The translations under genes and the position numbers were made by a program. The notes beneath the pieces are model-generated. The model made no database searches, had not been told where the DNA came from, and saw only the letters and a list, made by a program, of their open reading frames with translations. Shown in pieces: positions 8,430 through 14,672 of a stretch of 14,672 nt of DNA (its first letter is position 1; each line of letters begins with the position of its first letter). Origin of the DNA: Bacteroidaceae bacterium (lineage in GTDB: Bacteria; Bacteroidota; Bacteroidia; Bacteroidales; Bacteroidaceae); NCBI GenBank assembly GCA_028709135.1, contig JAQVXN010000016.1, positions 1 through 14,672 on the forward strand, read 5' to 3'.

Positions 8430-8770
8430 CGGTTATTAGAAATCGCCCATTTAATACTTCCGTCTGAGTTCATTACTTATTCCAAAATAACTAAAGTAGA
8501 ATCCAGCTCAGAAAGAGTGCTGATTCATTTAGCATTAAAATTTTAGGTAACAACTTATGCTACTGGGCTTCGCATCAGTCTGACAGCGGCGAATTCTAAA
8601 TGCTTCAATTACATTCCTTGTTTTTAAAATAGCATTTTATGGGTCAGGACTTTAACCAGGCAAAAACATTTTACGTTGTAGTATCTTCCAGATGATTGAT
8701 ACATTTCATTATTTGGCTAAAATTCTATCTGGATATGGTGTCCTAAATGAGCTGTTACTTTTCATTCTAT

Positions 8771-8850
8771 GTGACGCGGTGCGTTTCTTTAGTGACGCGA
8801 CGCGTTTTTTTCATGACGCACTGCGTTTCTTTTGTGACGCACTGCGTCAC
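8771..8850. repeat. 21-bp-period tandem array of dyad-symmetric GC-rich units
   Basis: Four units start at 8771, 8792, 8813 and 8834, exactly 21 bp apart; the last is 17 bp long. Each contains TGACGC and then an 11-bp palindrome of the form ACGC-XNY-GCGT, with a T-rich linker between units. The inner X/Y pair is G/T, G/C, A/T and A/T in units 1 to 4, so symmetry (allowing a G-U pair in RNA) is kept while the bases change. The last unit is a longer perfect dyad, GTGACGCA-C-TGCGTCAC. The array is far richer in GC than its surroundings and lies inside the 705-bp element. Its function is unknown: a protein-binding array, a folded RNA or a spreading repeat family are all possible. Confidence 0.85.
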
Positions 8851-8921
8851 CAACTTTGATTGAGCATGTAAAAATTTGAACAACACGATCGAATCAATTC
8901 TTTGAAAGCAAAGAGTCTATT

Positions 8922-9026
8922 TTACGGTCTGAGTCCTGAATAGTCTGTAAAATCAAGATACCCAAGCATACCTCTAGGTCGAAACATGGACAGGATATCC
9001 TTATAGTCGATTGGTTTTCTTTGCAT
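8922..9026 (-). pseudogene. Possible transposase N-terminal fragment (34 codons)
   Basis: An ATG at 9026 opens a 34-codon frame, starting MQRKPIDYKDIL and including MFRPRGMLGYLDFTDYS before a TAA. Its start lies 40 bp inside the right terminal repeat, the normal place for a transposase start. The segment recalls the start of the small N-terminal protein of ISAon1-type Bacteroidota elements (a leader, then a leucine-rich motif ending in a tyrosine/aromatic-aspartate step), but I cannot align it. The next frame downstream is not maintained, so if this is a transposase gene it is broken. It could also be a chance frame. Confidence 0.35.
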
Positions 9027-9065
9027 GAAGCAAAAGTAATATTTTATAGATCATTCAAAAAGGAA

Positions 9066-9099
9066 CAATTTGTTAAATACCCAGCTTTACCGACGAACC
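9066..9099 (-). repeat. Right terminal inverted repeat
   Basis: Read on the minus strand, this 34-bp arm begins GGTTCGTCGG and ends TATTTAACAAATTG, matching the left arm except for one missing A and two substitutions. The target duplication follows immediately at 9100. Confidence 0.8.
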
Positions 9100-9107
9100 C
9101 AAACAAT
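9100..9107 (+). repeat. Right target-site duplication of the 705-bp element
   Basis: The 8-mer CAAACAAT is identical to that at 8387-8394 and directly abuts the right inverted repeat. It lies only three bases from the T-run of the glgP terminator (minus-strand sense), so the insertion sits just past the end of that transcript. Confidence 0.75.
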
Positions 9108-9110
9108 TAC

Positions 9111-9151
9111 AAAAAATAAAGGACTAAATCCTGCATGGAAAATAGTCCTTT
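9111..9151 (-). terminator. Intrinsic terminator of the GT3-glgP unit
   Basis: On the minus strand, AAAGGACTA (9151-9143) pairs perfectly over 9 bp with TAGTCCTTT (9126-9118) and is followed by ATTTTTT (9117-9111). It begins 22 bp after the glgP stop. Stem, spacing and T-run make a convincing rho-independent terminator. Confidence 0.8.
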
Positions 9152-9173
9152 ACTTGAAAATCAAAAGAAAGCT

Positions 9174-11732
9174 TTAAAACCATCTAACATAACAGAAATC
9201 TTGCCGATGCGGTAATAATGAATTTTTAGGAAAGAAGCGGCATGCCATCTTAAAACTTCCTGCATTGTCAATACTTTTTGTTAATTCAAAAGTATATAGA
9301 TTTCCTTCTTTTTTCACGACATTAAATGGTGCAACATCATAGATATGCTCTACGCCATCAGAATCTGTATATGTGGTGACCATTTCAATGCCAATAGCAT
9401 CCTCCAAGCCTTGCTCATCAAGAATAATTGTAGCATGAAAATTTCTACCGCTAATAATAGTTCCGTTGTTTTGAGAAAAATCAGAAGTAACAATTTCAAT
9501 ATGGTCCCACTTGGAAGCTACGAGTTCTTTCCAAGCAGCAATATCTTTTGCTATTTGATTGTTGTTTGCATTCAAAAATTTAAAACGTTTAGCTTCTTTT
9601 GTGTAAAACTTTGAATAGTATTCGTCCAGTTGCCGTTTCATCGTGTAGTGGGGAGCTATTTGAGCAATAGAGTTTTTTATTGTTTGTACCCACATTCTGG
9701 GCAATCCGTTTGTATCGCGAGAATAGAACAAAGGAATGATTTCCCGTTCAAGCAGATTGTAAATTGTAAGTGCATCAAGACGATCCTGATGATCTTCACT
9801 TTGATAGGTACGTTTCTCTGAAAGTGCCCAACCGGCTCCCTCACGATAACCTTCCAACCACCATCCGTCCAGAATAGAAAGATTAAGCAAACCATTCATA
9901 AGGGCCTTCTCACCAGATGTTCCAGAAGCCTCCATTGTCCGTGTTGGAGTATTCATCCAAATGTCAATTCCAGAAACAAGCCTACGAGCAAGTTGCATAT
10001 CATAATTTTCCAAGAAAAGAATTTTGCCCAAGAACTCCGGCGTCTGAGAAATTTCATATATTCTCTTGATAAGTCCTTGTCCCGCACCATCTGCAGGATG
10101 CGCTTTCCCGGTAAAAATAAATTGTACCGGATAATCCTGATTGTTGACAATCTTGCTCAAACGCTCCAAATCGCTGAAAAGCAAATGTGCCCTTTTATAA
10201 GTTGCAAAACGACGGCCAAAACCAATAAGTAAAGCATTGGGATTAATCTTATCCAAAAGTGAAACTACTTTTGAAGGGTCTCCTTGATTTTTGAGCCAAG
10301 ATTTGCGAAAACGTTCACGAATATATTCAATCAGTTTCGTTTTCAGTTTAATACGCAAATTCCAGATTTCCTCATCCGGCACATTATAAATTTTCTTCCA
10401 AATTTCTTCGTTTGACTGGTCCTTATAAAAATCTGCGCCAAAATATTTTTCATATAAAGCTTTCCATTCTCTTGCAGCCCATGTAGGCATGTGAACTCCA
10501 TTGGTAACATAGCCAATATGATTTTCTTCTGGGAAATACCCCCCCCAGATATTATTAAACATCTTTTGACTAACTGTGCCATGCAACTTACTAACACCAT
10601 TAACTTCCTGGCATGTCTTACAAAGAAACGTTGACATACAAAAACGTTCATTATGGTCTTCCGGATTTGTACGACCCAGAGCAATAAATTCATTCCAACT
10701 AATACCCAACTTAGCAGGATAACTACCCATATATTTTCCAAAAAGGGATTCGTCAAAATAATCATGACCTGCAGGTACTGGTGTATGCACAGTATATAAA
10801 GAGGAGGATCGAACCAACTCCAATGCTTCGTTAAAATTAAGACCGCCTTCAACGTAATCTACCAAACGTTGTACGTTACATAATGCAGCGTGACCTTCAT
10901 TGCAATGATAGATGTCCGTTTTAATGCCTAACTTCTGCAACATCAAAATTCCACCAATGCCCAAAAGATATTCCTGTTTCAACCGATTTTCCCAATTTCC
11001 TCCATACAGCGTATGAGTAATAGGGCGATCATATTCCGTATTCATATTGTTGTCGGTATCCATCAGATAAAGTTTGACTCTTCCAACATCAACACGCCAA
11101 ACAAGAGCATGCAGAGTATAACCGGGAAAAGGAACATCCACAACCATTTGTTTGTTGCCGTCCATTACCTTATTAATAGGTAGGCGCTCAAAATCTTGAG
11201 GTTCATATTTAGCAATTTGAGAACCATCCATAGCAAGTTCTTGTGTAAAGTAACCATAGCGATAAAGTAAACCAACACCAACCATATTTACATTACTGTC
11301 TGAAGCTTGTTTAAGATAATCACCAGCAAGAATGCCCAAACCGCCAGAATAAATTCTTAAAAAATGATTGAGTCCATACTCCATACAGAAATAAGAGACA
11401 GAAGGCCGCGAAGCATCCGGCTTCTCGTCCATATATGTTCTATATTGACCATATACTTCTTTAATCTTGTATAAGAGTGCTTGATCCTCAGACATTTTAG
11501 TCAATTCTTCATAACTCAGTAACCCAAGCATTTCTATCACATTCTGATTACATGATTTAAACAATTTGCGATTCAAATTACTGAATAAGTTAAAGGCATT
11601 TGCATTCCAAGTCCACCATAAATTATGTGCCATTTCATCCAAATATTTTAGAGAATCCGGCATTTGAGACTGTACTGTAAGGACCTTCCAATTTGGGGAA
11701 TTTACGTTTCGTACTTTAATTTTCATATTCAT
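9174..11732 (-). CDS. glgP: Alpha-glucan (glycogen) phosphorylase, GT35, DUF3417 type
   Basis: This 852-residue enzyme uses phosphate to release glucose-1-phosphate from the non-reducing ends of cytoplasmic alpha-1,4-glucan. The N-terminal 110 residues or so form the DUF3417 segment (MAHNLWWTWN, 34-43) found in the shorter bacterial/archaeal type of phosphorylase. Then come SYFCMEYG (113-120), the YSGGLGILAGDYLK loop (128-141), YHCNEGHAA (275-283), VHTPVPAGHD (315-324) and GFGRRFATYKRA (504-515). The PLP-binding motif EASGTSGEKALMNG (601-614) carries the expected Schiff-base lysine, Lys609. Length and motifs look complete. Two candidate starts (11732 and 11726) differ by two residues; the first is used here. 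It follows the GT3 synthase stop by 10 bp and ends before a strong terminator, so it is the second gene of a synthase-phosphorylase operon. A run of eight G (minus strand, 10539-10546) encodes part of WGGY within the gene. Confidence 0.95.
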   Translation of the reverse strand: MNMKIKVRNVNSPNWKVLTVQSQMPDSLKYLDEMAHNLWWTWNANAFNLFSNLNRKLFKSCNQNVIEMLGLLSYEELTKMSEDQALLYKIKEVYGQYRTYMDEKPDASRPSVSYFCMEYGLNHFLRIYSGGLGILAGDYLKQASDSNVNMVGVGLLYRYGYFTQELAMDGSQIAKYEPQDFERLPINKVMDGNKQMVVDVPFPGYTLHALVWRVDVGRVKLYLMDTDNNMNTEYDRPITHTLYGGNWENRLKQEYLLGIGGILMLQKLGIKTDIYHCNEGHAALCNVQRLVDYVEGGLNFNEALELVRSSSLYTVHTPVPAGHDYFDESLFGKYMGSYPAKLGISWNEFIALGRTNPEDHNERFCMSTFLCKTCQEVNGVSKLHGTVSQKMFNNIWGGYFPEENHIGYVTNGVHMPTWAAREWKALYEKYFGADFYKDQSNEEIWKKIYNVPDEEIWNLRIKLKTKLIEYIRERFRKSWLKNQGDPSKVVSLLDKINPNALLIGFGRRFATYKRAHLLFSDLERLSKIVNNQDYPVQFIFTGKAHPADGAGQGLIKRIYEISQTPEFLGKILFLENYDMQLARRLVSGIDIWMNTPTRTMEASGTSGEKALMNGLLNLSILDGWWLEGYREGAGWALSEKRTYQSEDHQDRLDALTIYNLLEREIIPLFYSRDTNGLPRMWVQTIKNSIAQIAPHYTMKRQLDEYYSKFYTKEAKRFKFLNANNNQIAKDIAAWKELVASKWDHIEIVTSDFSQNNGTIISGRNFHATIILDEQGLEDAIGIEMVTTYTDSDGVEHIYDVAPFNVVKKEGNLYTFELTKSIDNAGSFKMACRFFPKNSLLPHRQDFCYVRWF

Positions 11733-11742
11733 AAATATTTAA

Positions 11743-13407
11743 TTATGCGTTACGGTGTTTGGCTTTAGATAAAGCCACATCATAAGCCACATAATAGTTT
11801 TTAATAAAATCCTTCCAAAGCGCTTTATGCGCAATTTTGACTGCATTCCTGTTTATAGCATTTCGCTGATCTTTATTCAACGATATGAATTTGTGAATTG
11901 TTGCAACAATTGATTGCGCTGCTGCTTCATAATTACTATCCGAGCGATGTATCACAGCAACACCGTCTTGCAATTGACCTTCGTGCCCGAGTTGTTTATT
12001 AACCCATTGTCCAAAACCAGATAAATCCGTCGTTAAACATGGTATTCCAAAGGAAATGCTTTCCAAGCAAGTATAACCCCATGGTTCGTAATATGAAGGA
12101 TAAAGACAAAAATCATTGCCAATGAGCCAATCGTAATAGTTAAGATTAAATATTCCGTCTTTACCATCTAGATAAGTAGGGCAGACAATTACATGAAATC
12201 TACAGTTTCCGTTTGCGGATACACCACAATTTCTCATTGTGGCAATTATACGGTCGGAATCCATATTATAAAGCCAATGTGTGATGAAGGGGGCTTCCAA
12301 TGGCGTCTTGTTCACATTTTTGGAAACAAGTCGTTTTTGTAAATCCTGTCTGGCTTCTTTTGTCCAACAAGGAACTACAATCAAAGCTAGAACATCTTGT
12401 TTTAATTCCTGCTTTTGAATTTTGGCAAAAGCATCAATTAAAACATCAAAACCTTTACATCTAAAATCATTACGTCCACTACTAGATAGGATAACCGTAT
12501 GTTCCGAATTCATTTGAGTACCAAGCAGTTTGTTTGCTACGTTCAAAATAATTTCTCTTGCCTTATCCCGTTTTTTCTTAAAGAGTAAACCTTTAGGAAC
12601 AAAATCATCTTCAAAACCGTTCATCAGAATGACATCCGATTTTCTACCAAAAAATTGCTCACACTCTTTATCAGTGGCTTCACTCACCGTTGTCAAACAA
12701 TCCGCATGTAGTGCAGCTTGTTTTTCTATGCTGTGCTTTGCTTCCATGTGAAGTTCCTGAGCCATTTGATCTCCGTCGTAACCTTTAAAATAATCATACA
12801 AAGGCTTTTCATTTGTTGTGATAGACCGTCCTATGCTCGTTGCGTGTGTCGTAAAAACAGTCCCGATTGCGGGACAATGTTTTTGGATATATAGTAATCC
12901 GCAACCAGACATCCATTCGTGAGCCTGGTAAACAACATTATCTGTCGGAGCCATAAAATGAGTAAAAACACATTCTACAAATTTTGCAGCCGCAAGAGAA
13001 AACATACAAGATTCATCATAATCACCATATGCCTTCAAAGAGTCTACACCAAAATCGCTCCACATTCTGGCATATACCTCATTCTTCACTTTCATAAATA
13101 CAGAATAATCCACGAGAAACACAATAGGTTGACCTGGCACGTTCCACCTTCCCACGCGAGTTGGTATTCCTTGTTCATTAGCCTTCTCACGCCAATCCTT
13201 TAAGAGCATGGCATCTTCCTCAAAACTGGAATTAGTTTTTTCTTTATTTTTCCAAATATCGGGACCTATATAATAAATATGATCTTTATAATCGTGCTGC
13301 AAAGTTCTTGCCTGAGTCGACAATACAGTGTAAATGCCTCCCACTTTATTGCAAACCTCCCAACTCGTTTCAAAAATGCAATTTGAAATTTGTACGTTTT
13401 CTTTCAT
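11743..13407 (-). CDS. Glycogen synthase, GT3 (eukaryotic-type) family
   Basis: This 554-residue retaining GT-B glycosyltransferase elongates alpha-1,4-glucan from a nucleotide-glucose donor. It belongs to GT3, the family of fungal and animal glycogen synthases, and not to GT5 (GlgA). Evidence: ETSWEVCNKVGGIYTVLSTQA (13-33) with the donor-binding loop GGIYT, QAHEWMSG (161-168), THATSIGRS (187-195), GRNDFRCKG (311-319) and the catalytic EX7E motif YYEPWGYTCLES (439-450; Glu441 and Glu449). At 554 residues it is shorter than the roughly 700-residue eukaryotic enzymes, and I see no C-terminal arginine cluster like the one that mediates glucose-6-phosphate control in yeast, so that regulation may be absent. 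Donor choice (UDP- or ADP-glucose) cannot be read here. It is first in an operon with glgP, 10 bp apart, behind a TAnnTTTG promoter. Confidence 0.94.
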   Translation of the reverse strand: MKENVQISNCIFETSWEVCNKVGGIYTVLSTQARTLQHDYKDHIYYIGPDIWKNKEKTNSSFEEDAMLLKDWREKANEQGIPTRVGRWNVPGQPIVFLVDYSVFMKVKNEVYARMWSDFGVDSLKAYGDYDESCMFSLAAAKFVECVFTHFMAPTDNVVYQAHEWMSGCGLLYIQKHCPAIGTVFTTHATSIGRSITTNEKPLYDYFKGYDGDQMAQELHMEAKHSIEKQAALHADCLTTVSEATDKECEQFFGRKSDVILMNGFEDDFVPKGLLFKKKRDKAREIILNVANKLLGTQMNSEHTVILSSSGRNDFRCKGFDVLIDAFAKIQKQELKQDVLALIVVPCWTKEARQDLQKRLVSKNVNKTPLEAPFITHWLYNMDSDRIIATMRNCGVSANGNCRFHVIVCPTYLDGKDGIFNLNYYDWLIGNDFCLYPSYYEPWGYTCLESISFGIPCLTTDLSGFGQWVNKQLGHEGQLQDGVAVIHRSDSNYEAAAQSIVATIHKFISLNKDQRNAINRNAVKIAHKALWKDFIKNYYVAYDVALSKAKHRNA

Positions 13408-13435
13408 AACTCCATTTTTATATTTATACTGCTTG

Positions 13436-13443
13436 CAAAATTA
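13436..13443 (-). promoter_or_regulatory. Bacteroidota-type -7 promoter element for the GT3-glgP operon
   Basis: The minus strand reads TAATTTTG, an exact TAnnTTTG match, ending 28 bp upstream of the GT3 ATG (13407). A clear TTTG -33 element is not found at the usual distance. Confidence 0.5.
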
Positions 13444-13772
13444 CTCTATTTTTTTCTCTATATGGTTCTTACTCGAAACATTTCTTTTTTTTCATGGCCC
13501 TTTTTAGTCTGAAAAATAGTCTCTTCCATGTTTAACATCAGATTATTCCACGTGCAAATTACATTTGGGCCTTAATTCTATTTTTTATATAGAATGAGCT
13601 CTCAATGTAAGGTAAAAACAAATTTTAAAGATTCCTTTACATATTGTTTTTTTTCAATCTAAACATATCCATTTTGCACTAAGTAGTCAATTATCTCAGG
13701 TTACATAAAAAGAATATTTTTATCATTGCTACAATATTTGCATTTTGTATAGTGTATGTCGCAAAAAAGCAT

Positions 13773-13780
13773 TACCTTTG
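13773..13780 (+). promoter_or_regulatory. Bacteroidota-type -7 promoter element for ppdK
   Basis: TACCTTTG matches TAnnTTTG exactly and ends 40 bp before the ppdK ATG. A TTTG occurs upstream at 13744-13747, but its 25-bp gap to the box is longer than the roughly 19-20 bp expected, so the -33 assignment is doubtful. Confidence 0.5.
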
Positions 13781-13820
13781 CAGGCATTATAAAACGAAAA
13801 ACAACTTGTAGTACTGTTTT

Positions 13821-14672
13821 ATGGAAAATAAAAGAGTTTATACTTTCGGTGGTGGCCACGCAGAAGGTCGTGCTGAGATGCGTGAATTGCTTGGTGGCAA
13901 AGGCGCCAACCTTGCAGAAATGAATTTGATAGGAGTACCTGTTCCTCCAGGTTTTACAATTACGACAGCTGTTTGCAACGAATATTACGTAATTGGAAAA
14001 GAGAAAGTCGTAGAGCTTTTGCGTGAAGACGTCAAAAAAAGCGTTCATCAAATAGAAGAACAAATAGGAATGAAGTTTGGCGATGCCAAGAATCCGTTAC
14101 TTGTATCCGTACGTTCCGGAGCCCGCGCTTCTATGCCAGGTATGATGGACACCATATTAAACCTTGGTTTAAACGACGACGTTGTAGAAGGTTTATCTGC
14201 AAAAACGGGCAATCCCCGTTTTGCTTATGATGCATATCGCCGCTTCGTTCAGATGTATGGCGATGTTGTTCTTTGTTTGAAGCCAACAGACAAAGAAGAT
14301 ATCGACCCCTTTGAAGCCATTATTGAAAGCGTCAAGAAACAACGTGGCATCACGCTGGATAATGAGCTGAATGTAGATGAGCTCAAACAGTTGGTTGTTC
14401 TCTTTAAGAAAGCCATCAAGGAAAAAACTGGTAAAGAATTTCCAACAGATCCAGAAGAACAACTTTGGGGTGCCATTTGCGCCGTATTCGACAGCTGGAT
14501 GAATGAACGTGCCATCCTTTATCGTAAGATGGAAGGCATACCAGCCGAATGGGGTACAGCCGTTACAGTCATGGCCATGGTTTTTGGAAACATGGGAAGC
14601 TCTTCCGCTACAGGCGTTTGCTTTAGCCGCGATGCCGGTAATGGTGAGAATGTATTTAACGGAGAATGGCTC
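13821..14672 (+). CDS. ppdK: Pyruvate phosphate dikinase, N-terminal part, 3'-truncated by window
   Basis: From ATG 13821 the frame stays open for 284 codons to the window end; the full protein should be about 900 residues. PPDK converts pyruvate, ATP and phosphate to phosphoenolpyruvate, AMP and pyrophosphate, reversibly, in the cytoplasm. Only the N-terminal ATP-grasp domain is seen: RELLGGKGANLAEM (21-34), IGVPVPPGFTITT (37-49), SVRSGARASMPGMMDTILNL (96-115, with the nucleotide-binding Arg cluster) and, near the end, VFGNMGSSSATGVCFSRDAG. The phosphohistidine swivel domain and PEP-binding barrel lie outside the window. The start is well supported, because conserved sequence begins within 20 residues and a TAnnTTTG box lies 40 bp upstream. 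It is transcribed away from the glycogen synthase operon. In Bacteroidota, PPDK can run in the glycolytic or gluconeogenic direction; which applies here is unknown. Confidence 0.95.
   Translation, partial: MENKRVYTFGGGHAEGRAEMRELLGGKGANLAEMNLIGVPVPPGFTITTAVCNEYYVIGKEKVVELLREDVKKSVHQIEEQIGMKFGDAKNPLLVSVRSGARASMPGMMDTILNLGLNDDVVEGLSAKTGNPRFAYDAYRRFVQMYGDVVLCLKPTDKEDIDPFEAIIESVKKQRGITLDNELNVDELKQLVVLFKKAIKEKTGKEFPTDPEEQLWGAICAVFDSWMNERAILYRKMEGIPAEWGTAVTVMAMVFGNMGSSSATGVCFSRDAGNGENVFNGEWL

Larger units (their letters stand above)
8395..9099. mobile_element. 705-bp transposon relic or non-autonomous element (ISL3-like)
   Basis: The ends are 35- and 34-bp inverted repeats (8395-8429 and 9066-9099) that begin GGTTC and end GAACC. 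They differ by two substitutions and a single-base indel. Both ends are flanked by the same 8-mer, CAAACAAT, so the boundaries are defined by sequence alone. The interior has no intact transposase. A 34-codon open frame (8922-9026, -) starts 40 bp inside the right repeat, where a transposase gene would be expected to begin, and a GC-rich array lies at 8771-8850. GG termini, 35-bp repeats and an 8-bp duplication fit the ISL3 family. That assignment, and whether this is a decayed insertion sequence or a MITE mobilised in trans, are inference. It lies between the relA upstream region and the glgP terminator and breaks no gene. Confidence 0.72.
13408..13820. other. Divergent promoter region between GT3 synthase and ppdK
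   Basis: These 413 bp hold the starts of two opposing transcripts and no gene. Besides the two -7 boxes annotated separately, there is an AT-only 7-bp hairpin, ATTCTAT/ATAGAAT (13575-13595, 7-base loop), too weak to call a terminator, and several T runs. No recognisable operator palindrome or riboswitch core is seen. A shared regulator of storage and gluconeogenesis could bind here, but nothing in the sequence proves it. Confidence 0.5.

Noticed and set aside
8431..8770. Remains of the C-terminal part of a transposase in the left half of the relic.
   Set aside because: I read this part on the minus strand in all three frames. Every frame is broken by frequent stops and none shows a convincing DDE-type motif, so no coding remnant is claimed there.
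8771..8850. A small CRISPR array.
   Set aside because: The units repeat every 21 bp with only short T-rich linkers that are alike, not unique spacers, and there are no cas genes.
8395..9099. Inverted repeats as a recombinase-controlled invertible DNA segment (phase-variable promoter).
   Set aside because: The arms are flanked by identical 8-bp direct repeats, which an invertible segment would not produce. No invertase gene is nearby, and no promoter box in the segment points at relA or glgP.
10343..10852. A 169-codon minus-strand frame within glgP.
   Set aside because: It is in another frame of the intact phosphorylase gene, and its product is low-complexity and hydrophobic without motifs. 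It does not mark a frameshift, because glgP motifs continue unbroken across it.
13575..13595. ATTCTAT/ATAGAAT hairpin as a terminator or regulator.
   Set aside because: Seven pairs, six of them A-T, in an AT-rich region are easily due to chance, and it follows no gene that needs a terminator.
13701..14063. A 120-codon minus-strand frame, with further 88-89-codon minus-strand frames to 14515.
   Set aside because: They lie opposite the ppdK start, whose protein is strongly conserved in the plus frame; their predicted products match no family I recognise.

Overview
This AT-rich window fits a member of the Bacteroidales (phylum Bacteroidota). Starts lack clear Shine-Dalgarno sequences. Three upstream regions carry a TAnnTTTG box, the -7 element of Bacteroidota promoters. 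The gene content is also typical of the order: a GT3 glycogen synthase with a DUF3417-type glucan phosphorylase, a debranching enzyme/GT4/GH57 trio, a DUF5686 outer-membrane protein and a RelA with a degenerate hydrolase domain. The genus cannot be fixed from what is visible.

Layout. Positions 1-3563 (+) hold a tight run of three genes: the C-terminal part of an amylo-alpha-1,6-glucosidase, a GT4 glycosyltransferase and a GH57 alpha-amylase-like protein. A hairpin at 3648-3688 separates this run from a minus-strand pair, relA (8076 to 5869) followed by an overlapping DUF5686 outer-membrane protein gene (to 3717). Positions 8077-9173 contain no intact gene. Most of that gap is a 705-bp transposon relic with 34/35-bp terminal inverted repeats and an intact 8-bp target duplication. 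Inside it are a short open frame that may be a transposase fragment and a 21-bp-period array of dyad-symmetric repeats. Positions 9174-13407 (-) hold a two-gene unit, GT3 glycogen synthase then alpha-glucan phosphorylase, ending in a good intrinsic terminator. A 413-bp divergent promoter region leads to pyruvate phosphate dikinase (13821 onward, +), which runs off the end.

How the genes fit together. Five of the seven genes concern storage alpha-glucan: synthesis (GT3), phosphorolysis (GlgP), debranching (GDE), and a GT4/GH57 pair of uncertain reaction. Ppdk interconverts pyruvate and phosphoenolpyruvate, and RelA makes the starvation alarmone (p)ppGpp. The region therefore reads as a carbon-storage and starvation neighbourhood, although no shared regulation is visible.

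Most worth a second look: the unannotated 705-bp element and its repeat array; the GH57 homologue, in which both expected catalytic positions appear substituted (Glu to Cys, Asp to Glu); and the RelA hydrolase domain, which has lost most of its metal ligands.
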